64,000 nucleotides of DNA from JBDIAG01 sp963835085 (GCA_963835085.1 CAWIED010000001.1:2604001-2668000); one strand, 5' to 3'; shown: positions 52,133-60,979, numbered from the stretch's first letter. A program made the numbers and translations. Notes: a model not told the origin generated them from the letters alone.

Positions 52133-53014
52133 TCAGGGCTGGCGGCGCCCGGTGCGCCAGCGGGACGCCTCGTCGAGCGGCGCCGGCCGGCCGTCCGCCG
52201 ACGTCCAGACGAAACGATCGTGCAGCCGCGACTGCCGTCCGACCCACAGCTCGATCTCCACCGGCAACACCCGGTAGCCGCCCCAGAAGTCCGGCAGCGG
52301 AAGCACGTCGAGGCCGGCGAAACGCTGTTCGATGGCGTCGACCTGACGCAGCAGCTGATCGCGCTCCACCAGGGGATGTGACTGCGCCGATGCCCAGGCG
52401 GCCACCTGGGACCCGCGCGGACGCGATTGGAAGTACTCCCGGGCATCGTCTGCGGGCATCGCCTCCACCTCACCCCGGGCGCGCACCTGCCGGTACATCG
52501 GATGCCACGGCAGCACGATGGCCGCGCGCGGGTGGGCAGCGAGCTCGGCGCCCTTGGCCGACTCGGTGTTGGTGTAGAAGACGAAACCCCGGGCGTCCAG
52601 TGACTTGAGCAGGACGGTGCGGGCGTCGGGCAGGCCGGATGAGTCGACGGTGGCGACCACCATCGCCGCAGGCTCGCCGATCCGCTCGTCGGCCAGGGCC
52701 TCGGCGTACCACTGGCGCAGCACGCTCAGCGGGCTGGCGGTGACGTCGATCTCGTCGAGGCCCGAACCCGCGTAGTCGAGTCGGGCGTCGGGGCTCACGG
52801 GATCGAGTCGGGCCGAGTCGGCGTCGTTGGACTCGACCCTGGCCGAGTCGGCGTCGTTGGACTCGACCCTGGCCGAGTCGGCGTCGTTGGACTCGACCCT
52901 GGCCGAGTCGGCGTCGTTGGACTCGACCCTGGCCGAGTCGGCGTCGTTGGACTCGACCCTGGCCGAGTCGGCGTCGTTGGACTCGACCCTGGCCGAGTCG
53001 CTGTGGGCGGACAT
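52133..53014 (-). CDS. pdxH: Pyridoxamine 5'-phosphate oxidase with a repeated N-terminal extension
   Basis: PdxH oxidises PNP or PMP to PLP with FMN, the cofactor used by SerC, encoded next. The core (~95-293) has RTVLLKSLDARGFVFYTN for FMN, HPRAAIVLPWHPMYRQVR and ASAQSHPL. The C-terminal RLHDRFVW ending is typical. Between residues ~4 and ~75 lies the decapeptide DSARVESNDA repeated six times, encoded by exact 30-bp DNA copies (52811-52990). This acidic, polar segment precedes the fold and is not part of the family. ATG at 53014 has a weak ribosome site. The normal enzyme is ~215 residues. Confidence 0.92.
   Translation of the reverse strand: MSAHSDSARVESNDADSARVESNDADSARVESNDADSARVESNDADSARVESNDADSARVESNDADSARLDPVSPDARLDYAGSGLDEIDVTASPLSVLRQWYAEALADERIGEPAAMVVATVDSSGLPDARTVLLKSLDARGFVFYTNTESAKGAELAAHPRAAIVLPWHPMYRQVRARGEVEAMPADDAREYFQSRPRGSQVAAWASAQSHPLVERDQLLRQVDAIEQRFAGLDVLPLPDFWGGYRVLPVEIELWVGRQSRLHDRFVWTSADGRPAPLDEASRWRTGRRQP
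52811..52990. repeat. Six exact 30-bp tandem repeats inside pdxH
   Basis: The unit GGCCGAGTCGGCGTCGTTGG + ACTCGACCCT occurs six times without a base change, with partial copies at both ends. The period keeps the reading frame, so copy number can change without harming the enzyme. Exact identity suggests recent expansion. Confidence 0.95.
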
Positions 53015-53073
53015 CCGGCCAGCGTAGAGCGGCGGGCAATAGCGCGCCCCGGGCGGTACGCCGCATGCCATAT

Positions 53074-53102
53074 ATCGGACAGATATTAGCTTTCTGTCCG
53101 AT
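53074..53102. promoter_or_regulatory. Inverted repeat upstream of pdxH
   Basis: ATCGGACAGA and TCTGTCCGAT are exact complements separated by nine AT-rich bases. The site lies 60-88 bases before the pdxH start, so it could be an operator, or a stem in the leader. Confidence 0.5.
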
Positions 53103-53156
53103 TATGAGAAGGCTTCTTAGGCAGCCGGCAGCGAGCACAGGGCAGAACCCCAATTC

Positions 53157-53252
53157 TTAACGCAGTTTCGACTACCTCCCCGCCCCTCCTGCGGATCGCT
53201 CGAGCACGAAGCCGTCTCCGCCAGGCCGACGATGTAGTCGAGATTGCGCTAC
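53157..53252. repeat. 96-bp inverted-repeat element, copy B
   Basis: The left end TTAACGCAGTTTCGACTAC (53157-53175) and right end GTAGTCGAGATTGCGCTAC (53234-53252) are inverted repeats (15 of 19). The right end gives the cleanest copy of the family terminus. It lies in the divergent gap between pdxH and serC. Confidence 0.75.
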
Positions 53253-53334
53253 GCGGGCGCAGGCATGGGCAGCAACGCCACCCACGTGCAGAGCCTTTGG
53301 GCGTTCGGCTGGGGCGGTAGGCAAAGATGGAGGC

Positions 53335-54489
53335 GTGGCGACGACAACGAACTCCGGCCTGGCACTGAGCATCCCGGCCGACCTGCTGCCCGGCGACCCG
53401 CGGTTCGGCAGTGGTCCCAGCAAGATCCGCCCTGAGCAGCTCACAGCCCTGACCGATCGCTGGGCCCCTGTGCTCGGCACGTCGCACCGGCAGGCTCCCG
53501 TGCGGGGGCTGGTGCAGCATGTACGCGAGGGTCTGGCCGAGCTGTTCTCCTTGCCGGCCGGCTATGAGGTGGTGCTGGGCAACGGAGGCTCGACCCTGTT
53601 CTGGGATGTGGCCACCTTCTGCCTGGTGGGTGAGCGCGCCCAGCACGTGAGTATCGGCGAGTTCTCGTCGAAGTTCGCCTCGTGCACGTCTGCGGCTCCC
53701 TTCCTCGCGGAGTCGAGCGTGGTCAAGGCCCCGGTGGGCTCGTCGGCCGCGCCGGTGGCCGAAACGGGGGTCGATGCGTATTGCTGGCCGCACAACGAGA
53801 CGTCCACCGGTGTCGCCTGCCCCGTCACGCGGGTGCCAGACGCGCCCGACAGTGATTTCGGCAGCCCGCTCATGCTGGTGGACGCCACCTCGGCGGCCGG
53901 AGGCATTGCCGTGGACGTGGCGCAGGCCGACGCCTACTACTTCGCACCGCAGAAGTGCTTCGGCTCCGACGGCGGCCTGTGGTTCGCCCTGCTGTCGCCC
54001 GCCGCGATCGAGCGCGCCGAGCGGCTCACAGCATCGGATCGCTGGATTCCCGACAGCCTGAATCTGCAGACGGCCATCACGAACTCACGGCAGCAGCAGA
54101 CCTACAACACCCCGGCTCTGGCCACGTTGGCCCTGCTGGCCGAGCAGCTCGACTGGATGCTGGCCGGCGGCGGGCTGGGCTGGACGTCGTCGCGGTCGGC
54201 AGCCTCGTCCGGGCATGTGTACGAGTGGGCCACCCAGCGCGAGTTCGCGACGCCGTTCGTGGCGGCTTCGGCCGATCGCTCCCCCGTGGTGGCCACCATC
54301 GATCTCGATGAGTCGATCGACGCCACCAAGGTCACCTCCACCCTGCGCGCCAATGGCGTGCTCGATACCGAGCCCTACCGGCGTCTGGGCCGAAACCAGT
54401 TGCGGATCGGGACGTTTCCCGCGGTTGAAGTGGCAGACGTGCAGGCGTTGACGGCCTGCGTCGATTACGTGGTGGAGCGGCTGGCCTAG
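53335..54489 (+). CDS. serC: Phosphoserine aminotransferase
   Basis: SerC transfers the amino group from glutamate to 3-phosphohydroxypyruvate in serine synthesis, using PLP. The 384-residue protein is of the mycobacterial type. Features are RFGSGPSKIRPEQ at the start, GTSHRQAPVR, VLGNGGSTLFWD, HNETSTGV, VDATSAAGG and the PLP lysine in YYFAPQKCFGSDGG. The start is GTG at 53335. It is divergent from pdxH and converges on an ACT-domain gene. Confidence 0.94.
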   Translation: MATTTNSGLALSIPADLLPGDPRFGSGPSKIRPEQLTALTDRWAPVLGTSHRQAPVRGLVQHVREGLAELFSLPAGYEVVLGNGGSTLFWDVATFCLVGERAQHVSIGEFSSKFASCTSAAPFLAESSVVKAPVGSSAAPVAETGVDAYCWPHNETSTGVACPVTRVPDAPDSDFGSPLMLVDATSAAGGIAVDVAQADAYYFAPQKCFGSDGGLWFALLSPAAIERAERLTASDRWIPDSLNLQTAITNSRQQQTYNTPALATLALLAEQLDWMLAGGGLGWTSSRSAASSGHVYEWATQREFATPFVAASADRSPVVATIDLDESIDATKVTSTLRANGVLDTEPYRRLGRNQLRIGTFPAVEVADVQALTACVDYVVERLA

Positions 54490-54548
54490 TTCCCCGCCCT
54501 CGGGCACGCCTTGTTTCCGCGCCGCAAGGGTTCGTCCGGCTCGTGCGA

Positions 54549-55199
54549 TCAGACAGGTTCGGCGATGGCCGCAAGCCGGGCCAGCGCGGTGCCGAGCACC
54601 TTGCCGAGTTCACCGAACCGATAGACCTCGTTGGTGTGGAACGCCGGGCCCTCTTGACGTGCCACCACGAGAGCGCCTTCGGTCGGGGTCAGCGGAATGA
54701 CCAGCACAGCACCGTCGCGGTCGTTGCGTCGGGCCGACAGCCGCACGGGCAGACCGATGGTCGCGCCCACCGCTGGCCCCTGTGCCGACGAGACGAGCAC
54801 CCTGGGCTCCTGAACGGTGTCGACCCCGACGAAAGGTGCATCGATCACCGCCGCCCAGGTGAGGTCGAGGGCGGCGACAGCCTGGTTGACGAGCACCTGA
54901 AGGTCGCCGGTGGCTAGGACGGCGGAGATCAGTTCCAGCTCACCGAGCCGCGAGATCTCCGAGACGTTGCTGCGGACGCCCTCCACCTCCACCCCGCGCA
55001 TGGACGTGAGCCCGCGCACCAGGCGTTCGAGATGCTGGGGGCTGGAGACCCGGACCCAGACGTCGTCGACCGCTCGGCCGAGATCGCAGGCCAGTACTTG
55101 GATCTCGTGCACGTCGCCTCCGGCGACACCGATGGCCGACGCAACCCTGCCCAAGGTGCCGGGCTGGTCGGGGATGCTCAGACGAATGCGCGCAAGCAT
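54549..55199 (-). CDS. ACT-domain protein
   Basis: The 216-residue protein begins with an ACT domain (RIRLSIPDQPGTLGRVASAIGVAGGDV, residues ~1-80), which binds amino acids. A second part (~115-210; TWAAVIDAPFVGVD, GAVLVIPLTPTEGALVVARQEGPAF) looks like a GAF-like sensor fold. Proteins of this design are found beside serC in actinobacteria, so an amino-acid-sensing role is likely. The target is unknown. The ATG at 55199 follows AGGAGG. Confidence 0.75.
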   Translation of the reverse strand: MLARIRLSIPDQPGTLGRVASAIGVAGGDVHEIQVLACDLGRAVDDVWVRVSSPQHLERLVRGLTSMRGVEVEGVRSNVSEISRLGELELISAVLATGDLQVLVNQAVAALDLTWAAVIDAPFVGVDTVQEPRVLVSSAQGPAVGATIGLPVRLSARRNDRDGAVLVIPLTPTEGALVVARQEGPAFHTNEVYRFGELGKVLGTALARLAAIAEPV

Positions 55200-55406
55200 G
55201 CGAACCTCCTGGGATCGGGTGGACAGTCAGCGGTGCGGTCTCCATCGTCTCTCGCCGATGTTTCACACAGGTTTCCCCGTCCGTTGTGGACGTTCCTGTC
55301 GCTCGAACAACAACTAGTCGAAAAGCACTACATTGCCCGAAGCGTCCCCCTATCTTGATCCCCGGGGACTTGGCTCCTCATTCACGACGAACGTAGGAGC
55401 TGATGC

Positions 55407-58028
55407 ATGAGTCACGGCAGGAAACGTCTGGCAACCCTGGTGGTGGCGCTGTGTGCGCTCTTCGGCGCGCCGGGTGTGGCTCTGGCTGCCACGTCAACTG
55501 GCGCCCAGGTGGCGGCCGCCGAGGTCAAGACCCCTGCCTCACCGCTGGTGCCACCGGGAACGTATAAGTCGTTGAGTCCGTCGCGGTTGCTTGATACGCG
55601 GGCTAATGTCGGGGCGAATGGTCCGGTGGCTGCGTTGGGCACCGTGCACCTGCCGGTGTTGGGTAAGGGCGGTGTGCCCGCTACCGGGGTGGCCGCTGTG
55701 GTGTTGAACGTGACCGTGAACGCGCCCGCCCAGCCGGGCAACATCACTGTCTACCCCGACGCCACCACCATGCCCCTCGCGTCCAACCTCAACTTCGTGC
55801 CGGGGCAGACCATCCCGAACCTGGTGGTGACCAAGGTCGGCGCCAACGGCAACGTCGCGTTGACGAACAACTCCCCCGGCACCGTGCAGTTGATCGCCGA
55901 CGTCGCCGGGTACTACCTGTCCGGCACCCCCACCGCACCCGGCACCTACGTCCCGCTCAACCCCGCCCGCGTCCTGGACACCCGCACCAACCTCGGCGCC
56001 ACCGGCCCGGTCGCCGCGTCGGGCACCGTGCACCTACCCGTGCTCGGCAAGGGCGGTGTCCCCGCTACCGGGGTGGCCGCCGTGGTGCTCAACGTCACCG
56101 TCAACGCCCCCGCCCAACCCGGCAACATCACCGTCTACCCCGACGCCACCACCATGCCCCTCGCGTCCAACCTCAACTTCGTGCCCGGGCAAACCATCCC
56201 CAACCTCGTAGTCGCCAAGATCGGCGCCAACGGCAACATCGCCTTGACCAACAACTCCCCCGGCACCGTGCAACTGATCGCCGACGTCGCCGGGTACTAC
56301 CTGTCCGGCACCCCCACCGCACCCGGCACCTACGTCCCGCTCAACCCCGCCCGCGTCCTGGACACCCGCACCAACCTCGGCGCCACCGGCCCGGTCGCCG
56401 CGTTGAACACGGTGCACCTGCCCGTCGTGGGCATGGGCGGTGTCCCCGCCACCGGGGTAGCCGCCGTGGTGCTCAACGTCACCGTCAACGCCCCCGCCCA
56501 ACCGGGCAACATCACCGTCTACCCCGACGCCACCACCATGCCCCTCGCGTCCAACCTGAACTTCGTGCCGGGGCAAACCATCCCCAACCTCGTAGTCGCC
56601 AAGATCGGCGCCAACGGCAACGTCGCCTTGACGAACAACTCTCCCGGCACCGTCCAACTGATCGCCGACGTCGCCGGGTACTACCTGTCCGGGCCGACCC
56701 CCAGCATCAGCACCGCAAGCCTGCCCCCGGGGACCATCGACACCGCCTACTCGACCACGCTCCAGGCCACCGGAGGCATCGCGCCGTACACCTGGTCGCT
56801 CTTCGACAGCAGCCTGCCCGCCGGGTTGAGCCTCGACAGCAACACGGGCGCCATCACGGGCACTCCCACCGCCGGCGCCACCAATCCGACGCTCACGGTG
56901 CAGGTCACCGAGGCCGATGGCACTGCCAGTCTGGCGACCCTCTCGCTGAACATCAGCACCACCGCGTCCGCCATCGATGCGGGTGGCGCGCACTCGTGCG
57001 CCGTGACCACGGGCGGGGCGGTGCAGTGCTGGGGCGACAACGAGGACGGGGCACTCGGTGATGGCACGCATACCGACTCCAGCACCCCGGTGCAGGTCAG
57101 CGGCCTGACGAGCGGCGTCAAGGTCGTCGCCACCGGCGACTTTCACACGTGCGCCCTCACCACGAGCGGCGGAGTCAAGTGCTGGGGCTACAACGAATAC
57201 GGATCCCTGGGCAACGGCACCACCACCGACTCGACCACTCCCGTGCAGGTCAGCGGCCTCACCAGCGGCGTGCAGGCCATCGCCGCCGGCGGAATCCAGA
57301 CCTGCGCGCTGACCACGGGTGGCAGTGTGAAGTGCTGGGGCTACAACGAGGACGGCGAGCTCGGCAACGGCAGCTTCACCGACACGTCCACTCCGGTGCA
57401 GGTGAGCGGCCTCACCAGCGGCGTCCAGGCCATCACGATGGGCGAAGTGCACACCTGCGCCCTTTCTACCGGCGGTGCCGTCCAGTGTTGGGGCTTCGGC
57501 GAGGACGGCGAGCTCGGCAACGGCAGTACCGCCACGTCCAACACGCCGGTGCAGGTCACCGGCCTCACCAGCGGAGTGCAAGGCATCGCCGCCGGAGGGG
57601 GCCAGACCTGCGCCGTGACGACCGGAGGCAGCGTCCAGTGCTGGGGCTTCAACGAGGACGGCGAGCTCGGCAACGACAGCACCACCTCGTCCAGCACCCC
57701 GGTGCAGGTCAGCGGTCTCACCAGCGGCATTCAGTCCGTCAGCGTCGGCGCCTTCCACGCCTGCGGCGTGAGCACCGGCGGCGGCACGAAGTGCTGGGGT
57801 GCGAACTTCGTAGGCCAGCTCGGCAACGGCAGCACCACCACGTCCACGACCCCGGTGCAGGTCAACGGCCTCACCGCTGGCATCCAGTCCGTCGCCGCCG
57901 GTTTCGCCCACACCTGTGCGCTCACCACCAGCGGTGCGGTCCAGTGCTGGGGCGCCAATGACATCGGGCAACTCGGCACTGGCACCCACACCAATGCCAC
58001 CGCGCCGGTGACGGCTCTCGGGTACTAG
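55407..58028 (+). CDS. Large secreted protein: three 128-residue repeats, an Ig-like domain and seven RCC1-like repeats
   Basis: An 873-residue exported protein with a signal peptide (RKRLATLVVALCALFGAPGVALA). Residues ~50-430 are three ~128-residue repeats (384 bp), each opening with a LDTR motif (SRLLDTRANVGA, ARVLDTRTNLGA) and holding NVTVNAPAQPGNITVYP and IADVAGYYLSG. A putative Ig domain follows (~432-520, PPGTIDTAYSTTLQATGG). The C-terminal ~350 residues carry seven ~51-residue RCC1-like units, each with a H/Q-x-C-A and VQCWG pattern, enough for one seven-bladed propeller. No sortase motif or C-terminal anchor is seen. The first 384-bp copy uses many T-ending codons in its 5' part, unlike the other two. 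It probably binds surface or environmental ligands. Confidence 0.85.
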   Translation: MSHGRKRLATLVVALCALFGAPGVALAATSTGAQVAAAEVKTPASPLVPPGTYKSLSPSRLLDTRANVGANGPVAALGTVHLPVLGKGGVPATGVAAVVLNVTVNAPAQPGNITVYPDATTMPLASNLNFVPGQTIPNLVVTKVGANGNVALTNNSPGTVQLIADVAGYYLSGTPTAPGTYVPLNPARVLDTRTNLGATGPVAASGTVHLPVLGKGGVPATGVAAVVLNVTVNAPAQPGNITVYPDATTMPLASNLNFVPGQTIPNLVVAKIGANGNIALTNNSPGTVQLIADVAGYYLSGTPTAPGTYVPLNPARVLDTRTNLGATGPVAALNTVHLPVVGMGGVPATGVAAVVLNVTVNAPAQPGNITVYPDATTMPLASNLNFVPGQTIPNLVVAKIGANGNVALTNNSPGTVQLIADVAGYYLSGPTPSISTASLPPGTIDTAYSTTLQATGGIAPYTWSLFDSSLPAGLSLDSNTGAITGTPTAGATNPTLTVQVTEADGTASLATLSLNISTTASAIDAGGAHSCAVTTGGAVQCWGDNEDGALGDGTHTDSSTPVQVSGLTSGVKVVATGDFHTCALTTSGGVKCWGYNEYGSLGNGTTTDSTTPVQVSGLTSGVQAIAAGGIQTCALTTGGSVKCWGYNEDGELGNGSFTDTSTPVQVSGLTSGVQAITMGEVHTCALSTGGAVQCWGFGEDGELGNGSTATSNTPVQVTGLTSGVQGIAAGGGQTCAVTTGGSVQCWGFNEDGELGNDSTTSSSTPVQVSGLTSGIQSVSVGAFHACGVSTGGGTKCWGANFVGQLGNGSTTTSTTPVQVNGLTAGIQSVAAGFAHTCALTTSGAVQCWGANDIGQLGTGTHTNATAPVTALGY
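55537..56690. repeat. Three 384-bp intragenic repeats
   Basis: Copies two and three are almost identical over their lengths; for example the block CCGGCACCCCCACCGCACCC begins at 55921 and 56305. The first copy matches in protein but its first ~150 bases differ at many third positions (TTGGGTAAGGGCGGT). This suggests the second and third copies arose by recent duplication or conversion. Confidence 0.85.
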
Positions 58029-58079
58029 CTTCCGGCCGATGCCCGCGATGAGCCGGCGTGGCTGGATCCGCGCCAGAGA

Positions 58080-58099
58080 TAGGTAGACTGGTCTACCTA
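58080..58099. promoter_or_regulatory. Perfect palindromic operator upstream of the TetR-DMT pair
   Basis: TAGGTAGAC-TG-GTCTACCTA is a perfect 9-bp inverted repeat with a two-base centre, 24 bases before the TetR start. Autoregulation of the TetR gene and the overlapping transporter is likely. Confidence 0.8.
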
Positions 58100-58122
58100 A
58101 TTGGGTTGGCGAGGAGGCTCGA

Positions 58123-58695
58123 GTGGCACAGAGAAGGGCTCAGGAGCGGTTGCTGGAGGCGGCGGCGATGCACTTCTATGCGGATGGCATCGCCGCCACT
58201 GGGATCGACGCCATCACAGCCGAGGCCGGCGTGGCGAAGATGAGCCTGTACAACAACTTCTCCTCCAAAGCCGACCTGGTCTTGGCGTATATCAGCGCCC
58301 GGCATGAGCAATGGCTTGAGCTCTACCGGACTCGGGTGGCCGACGCAGCGACCCCGCCGGCACGAGTCCTGGCGGTGTTCGATGCCTACATCGATCACGC
58401 TGAGGCTGCCTACGAGCGGGGATTCAGGGGTTGCGGTTTGCTCAACGCTGCCGCGGAGTTCCCCGTCGGCGACCCCGCGAGACAGATAGTGCGCACGTGT
58501 AAGGAGCAGGTGGAGCAGATCCTCACCGATCACCTGAAAGAGAGTTGCGATCGCGATCCAGTCCGCGCCGGCGAATTGGCAGAGCACCTCTGCTATCTCC
58601 TGGAAGGAGCCGTCGTCCGGGCTGGACTCGACGGCGAACCGGCCCGGCTGCATCGCGCACGTCGGATCGCCGAGAACACGCTGGCCTACCTGTGA
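58123..58695 (+). CDS. TetR-family regulator
   Basis: The 190-residue protein has a TetR helix-turn-helix (RLLEAAAMHFYADGIAAT and AEAGVAKMSLYNNFSSKADL, residues ~8-52). The ligand domain includes RGFRGCGLLNAAAEFPVGDP. GTG at 58123 follows GAGGAG. Its last four bases overlap the start of the transporter gene (GTGA). A perfect 20-bp palindrome lies upstream. It probably represses its own operon and responds to a compound handled by the transporter. Confidence 0.92.
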   Translation: MAQRRAQERLLEAAAMHFYADGIAATGIDAITAEAGVAKMSLYNNFSSKADLVLAYISARHEQWLELYRTRVADAATPPARVLAVFDAYIDHAEAAYERGFRGCGLLNAAAEFPVGDPARQIVRTCKEQVEQILTDHLKESCDRDPVRAGELAEHLCYLLEGAVVRAGLDGEPARLHRARRIAENTLAYL

Positions 58696-59660
58696 GTCGG
58701 GGAACGTCCGGTGGCATCGCCGCCATCCTGGTCACGTCGTTCCTCTGGGGTACCACGGGTACTGCCGCGGCCTTCGCCCCCCAGGTCGGCCCACTCACCA
58801 TCGGCGCTGCCGCACTGGGCATCGGCGGCATCCTGCAGGCAGCCATCGCCCTTCCGGCTTTGCGACGCGAATGGCCTCAACTGCGGGCCAATCAGGCAGT
58901 GATCTTGACCGGCGCAGTGTCCGTGATGATTTACCCGCTGGCGTTCTACAGTTCCATGCACCTAGCCGGAGTCACGATCGGATCCGTCGTGTCCCTGGCG
59001 TCGGCCCCGCTCGCTTCCGGTCTGCTCGAACGCATCGTGGAGCACCGGGCGCTGAGCCGATCGTGGCTGTTCGCCGCAGCCCTCGGCGTCGCCGGAAGCA
59101 GCCTGCTGTGTCTGTCCAGATTCCGCCAGGCGCCCTCGTCGACCACGTCGACCCTCGCCGGGATCGCCTTGGGCCTGGTCGCGGGCGCCGCCTACGCGTT
59201 CTACTCCGGGCGCGTGCACTGCCTCATGCACCGCGGAATCGGGCGGGCCGCCGCGATGGGAGCGGTCTTCGGCGCCGGCGGCATTCTGCTGCTACCTGTC
59301 CTCCTCGCTACTGGAGCACCCCTGATCGCCTCTGCCCAGGCGTTCACCGTCGCGGCCTACATGGCGCTGGTACCGATGTTCCTCGGCTATCTCCTCTTCG
59401 GCTACGGACTCACCCGGGTGCTGCCTAGCACCGCCACCACGCTCACCCTGAGCGAGCCTGCCGTCGCCGCCATTCTCGCCGTCGTCATCCTCGGCGAACG
59501 CCTCACGCCGGCCGGCTGGACGGGGCTTGGCGCCATCGGATTGGCGCAAGTAGTTCTCGCCCTCACATCTGGGGCCGTTCCGACATCTGGGGCCGTTCCG
59601 GACGACAAAACAAATCCCGAAGGCTCTCCTGCTGCGCAAACGGCCGAGGCTACGAATTGA
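58692..59660 (+). CDS. EamA-type (DMT superfamily) transporter
   Basis: The 322-residue protein has ten hydrophobic segments in two EamA halves, starting GTSGGIAAILVTSFLWGTTGTAAAF. The second half ends in LGERLTPAGWTGLGAIG, a typical EamA motif. Members export amino acids, nucleobases or other metabolites. The GTG start overlaps the TetR stop by four bases and has no separate ribosome site, so it is translationally coupled. The tail contains a short direct repeat (TSGAVP). The open frame extends upstream over the regulator but is not the real start. Confidence 0.87.
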   Translation: MSRGTSGGIAAILVTSFLWGTTGTAAAFAPQVGPLTIGAAALGIGGILQAAIALPALRREWPQLRANQAVILTGAVSVMIYPLAFYSSMHLAGVTIGSVVSLASAPLASGLLERIVEHRALSRSWLFAAALGVAGSSLLCLSRFRQAPSSTTSTLAGIALGLVAGAAYAFYSGRVHCLMHRGIGRAAAMGAVFGAGGILLLPVLLATGAPLIASAQAFTVAAYMALVPMFLGYLLFGYGLTRVLPSTATTLTLSEPAVAAILAVVILGERLTPAGWTGLGAIGLAQVVLALTSGAVPTSGAVPDDKTNPEGSPAAQTAEATN

Positions 59661-59690
59661 CCGAGGGTTCTGGCGCTCATGCGCTCAGGC

Positions 59691-59786
59691 GTTGCGCAAT
59701 CTCGACTACACGGAGCCACGCCTAGCAACCCAGCTGAGCACGAGAGGCCGAGACCAGCTCGACGGATGTAGTCGAGAATGCGCTAC
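59691..59786. repeat. 96-bp inverted-repeat element, copy C
   Basis: GTTGCGCAATCTCGACTAC (59691-59709) and GTAGTCGAGAATGCGCTAC (59768-59786) are inverted repeats (17 of 19). It lies between the convergent DMT and topoisomerase genes. The interior shares short tracts with copy B (GAGCACGA, CGAC-GAT near the right end). Confidence 0.75.
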
Positions 59787-59804
59787 CAATCGTCCCGGGT
59801 TTGG

Positions 59805-60875
59805 TCAGACCGAGGAACGGCCCCGGCGACGCCTGGCCTCGCGCTCCACGAATGTCAGCACCGACCGCTCGACCGCTGCGCGATCCCGGATCGCGTCGGT
59901 GTCACCTGCCGCCAATCGTCGTCGGTCTGCGGGGCTCAGGGTTCGCATGAGCGAGGCCCGCGCGGTGCGGCCAGCGTCGTGGGCCTCAAAGACGTACGGG
60001 TCCACGTATGCACGTCGCGCCACGGCCGGGGTGTTGCCCAGTTGCTCCGACACGCGACGGCAGGCCTCGCTCTGCTGCCGCCTGTGCTCGCGAGCGGACA
60101 CGTCGGTGTCCATCCCGGCGAGGGTGAGCGCAGCCAGTGCCGTCGCCGCCCAGGTACGCAGGTCTTTGACCGTGAACTCCTGCCCGGCAAGGTCTTTCAG
60201 CACCGCGTTGAGGTCGGGGCCGGTCACGTCGTGCCAGACCCCTTCGTCGTCGCGGTACCGCAGCAGCCGATCCGAGCCGCCTCGCGTTCGCTTGAGCGAG
60301 GTGACGAGCCGCGCGATCTGGGGATCGGTCAGAGCGATGTCGGCGACCTGAGACGACTTCGCGGGGAATCGGAAGGACGTCATCGACCGGCCGTGGACAA
60401 TGGCATGCTCCCGCAGCAGAGTGGCGACCCCGTGGGAGCCGTTGACCTCGGCATACTCCTCGCCGCCGGTGCGGAATATCCCCGCGTCCATGAGGGTGAG
60501 CGCCCCGGCCAGGACTCGCTCACGATCCAGCCCGGGTCGGGCCAGATCGCGCGCGATCCGGTCGCGCACGTCGGGAAGCGTCCTGGCCAGGGCGCGAACG
60601 CGCACGAACTTGGCCCGCGAACGCGACTCGGTCCACGCCGGGTGGTAGAGGTACTGCCGGCGCCCGGCCTCGTCCGTCCCAACCGCCTGGATGTGGCCGT
60701 TGGGTGCGGGGCAGATCCACACGTCGGTCCACGCCGGCGGGATGACGAGGCCCTCGATCCGGATGAGGTCCTCGTCGCTGACGGGTGTGCCCTCCGACGC
60801 GCGGTAGCTGAATCCCCGGCCGCGACGACGCCGGGTGATGCACGGCCCGTCGAGAACGCTGCGTCTCAGCCGCAC
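59805..60875 (-). CDS. DNA topoisomerase IB (poxvirus-like)
   Basis: A 356-residue type IB topoisomerase that relaxes supercoils through a 3'-phosphotyrosyl bond. The N-terminal domain has RRRRGRGFSY, RIEGLVIPPAWTDVWI and GHIQAVGTDEAGRRQYLYH. The catalytic domain has Arg240 in KDLRTWAAT and Tyr290 as the probable nucleophile in NTPAVARRAYVDP. This bacterial form is sporadic in actinobacteria and other phyla. It starts at 60875, 104 bases after the LLM oxidoreductase stop on the same strand. Confidence 0.92.
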   Translation of the reverse strand: MRLRRSVLDGPCITRRRRGRGFSYRASEGTPVSDEDLIRIEGLVIPPAWTDVWICPAPNGHIQAVGTDEAGRRQYLYHPAWTESRSRAKFVRVRALARTLPDVRDRIARDLARPGLDRERVLAGALTLMDAGIFRTGGEEYAEVNGSHGVATLLREHAIVHGRSMTSFRFPAKSSQVADIALTDPQIARLVTSLKRTRGGSDRLLRYRDDEGVWHDVTGPDLNAVLKDLAGQEFTVKDLRTWAATALAALTLAGMDTDVSAREHRRQQSEACRRVSEQLGNTPAVARRAYVDPYVFEAHDAGRTARASLMRTLSPADRRRLAAGDTDAIRDRAAVERSVLTFVEREARRRRGRSSV

Positions 60876-60979
60876 GGCATCTCCTCACTCCCTTCGGCGG
60901 GACCGCGTCGACAGCCAGGTCGCAGCCGTCGACGTGCCAGCCGTCCTCGATCAGCCGGAGGACTCCGCCGTGGCGAGGC

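Noticed and set aside
55539..57989. Long minus-strand frame opposite the RCC1/repeat protein
   Set aside because: It is a mirror of the GC-rich repetitive plus-strand gene, with Gly/Ala/Val/His composition and no start signal or family motif.
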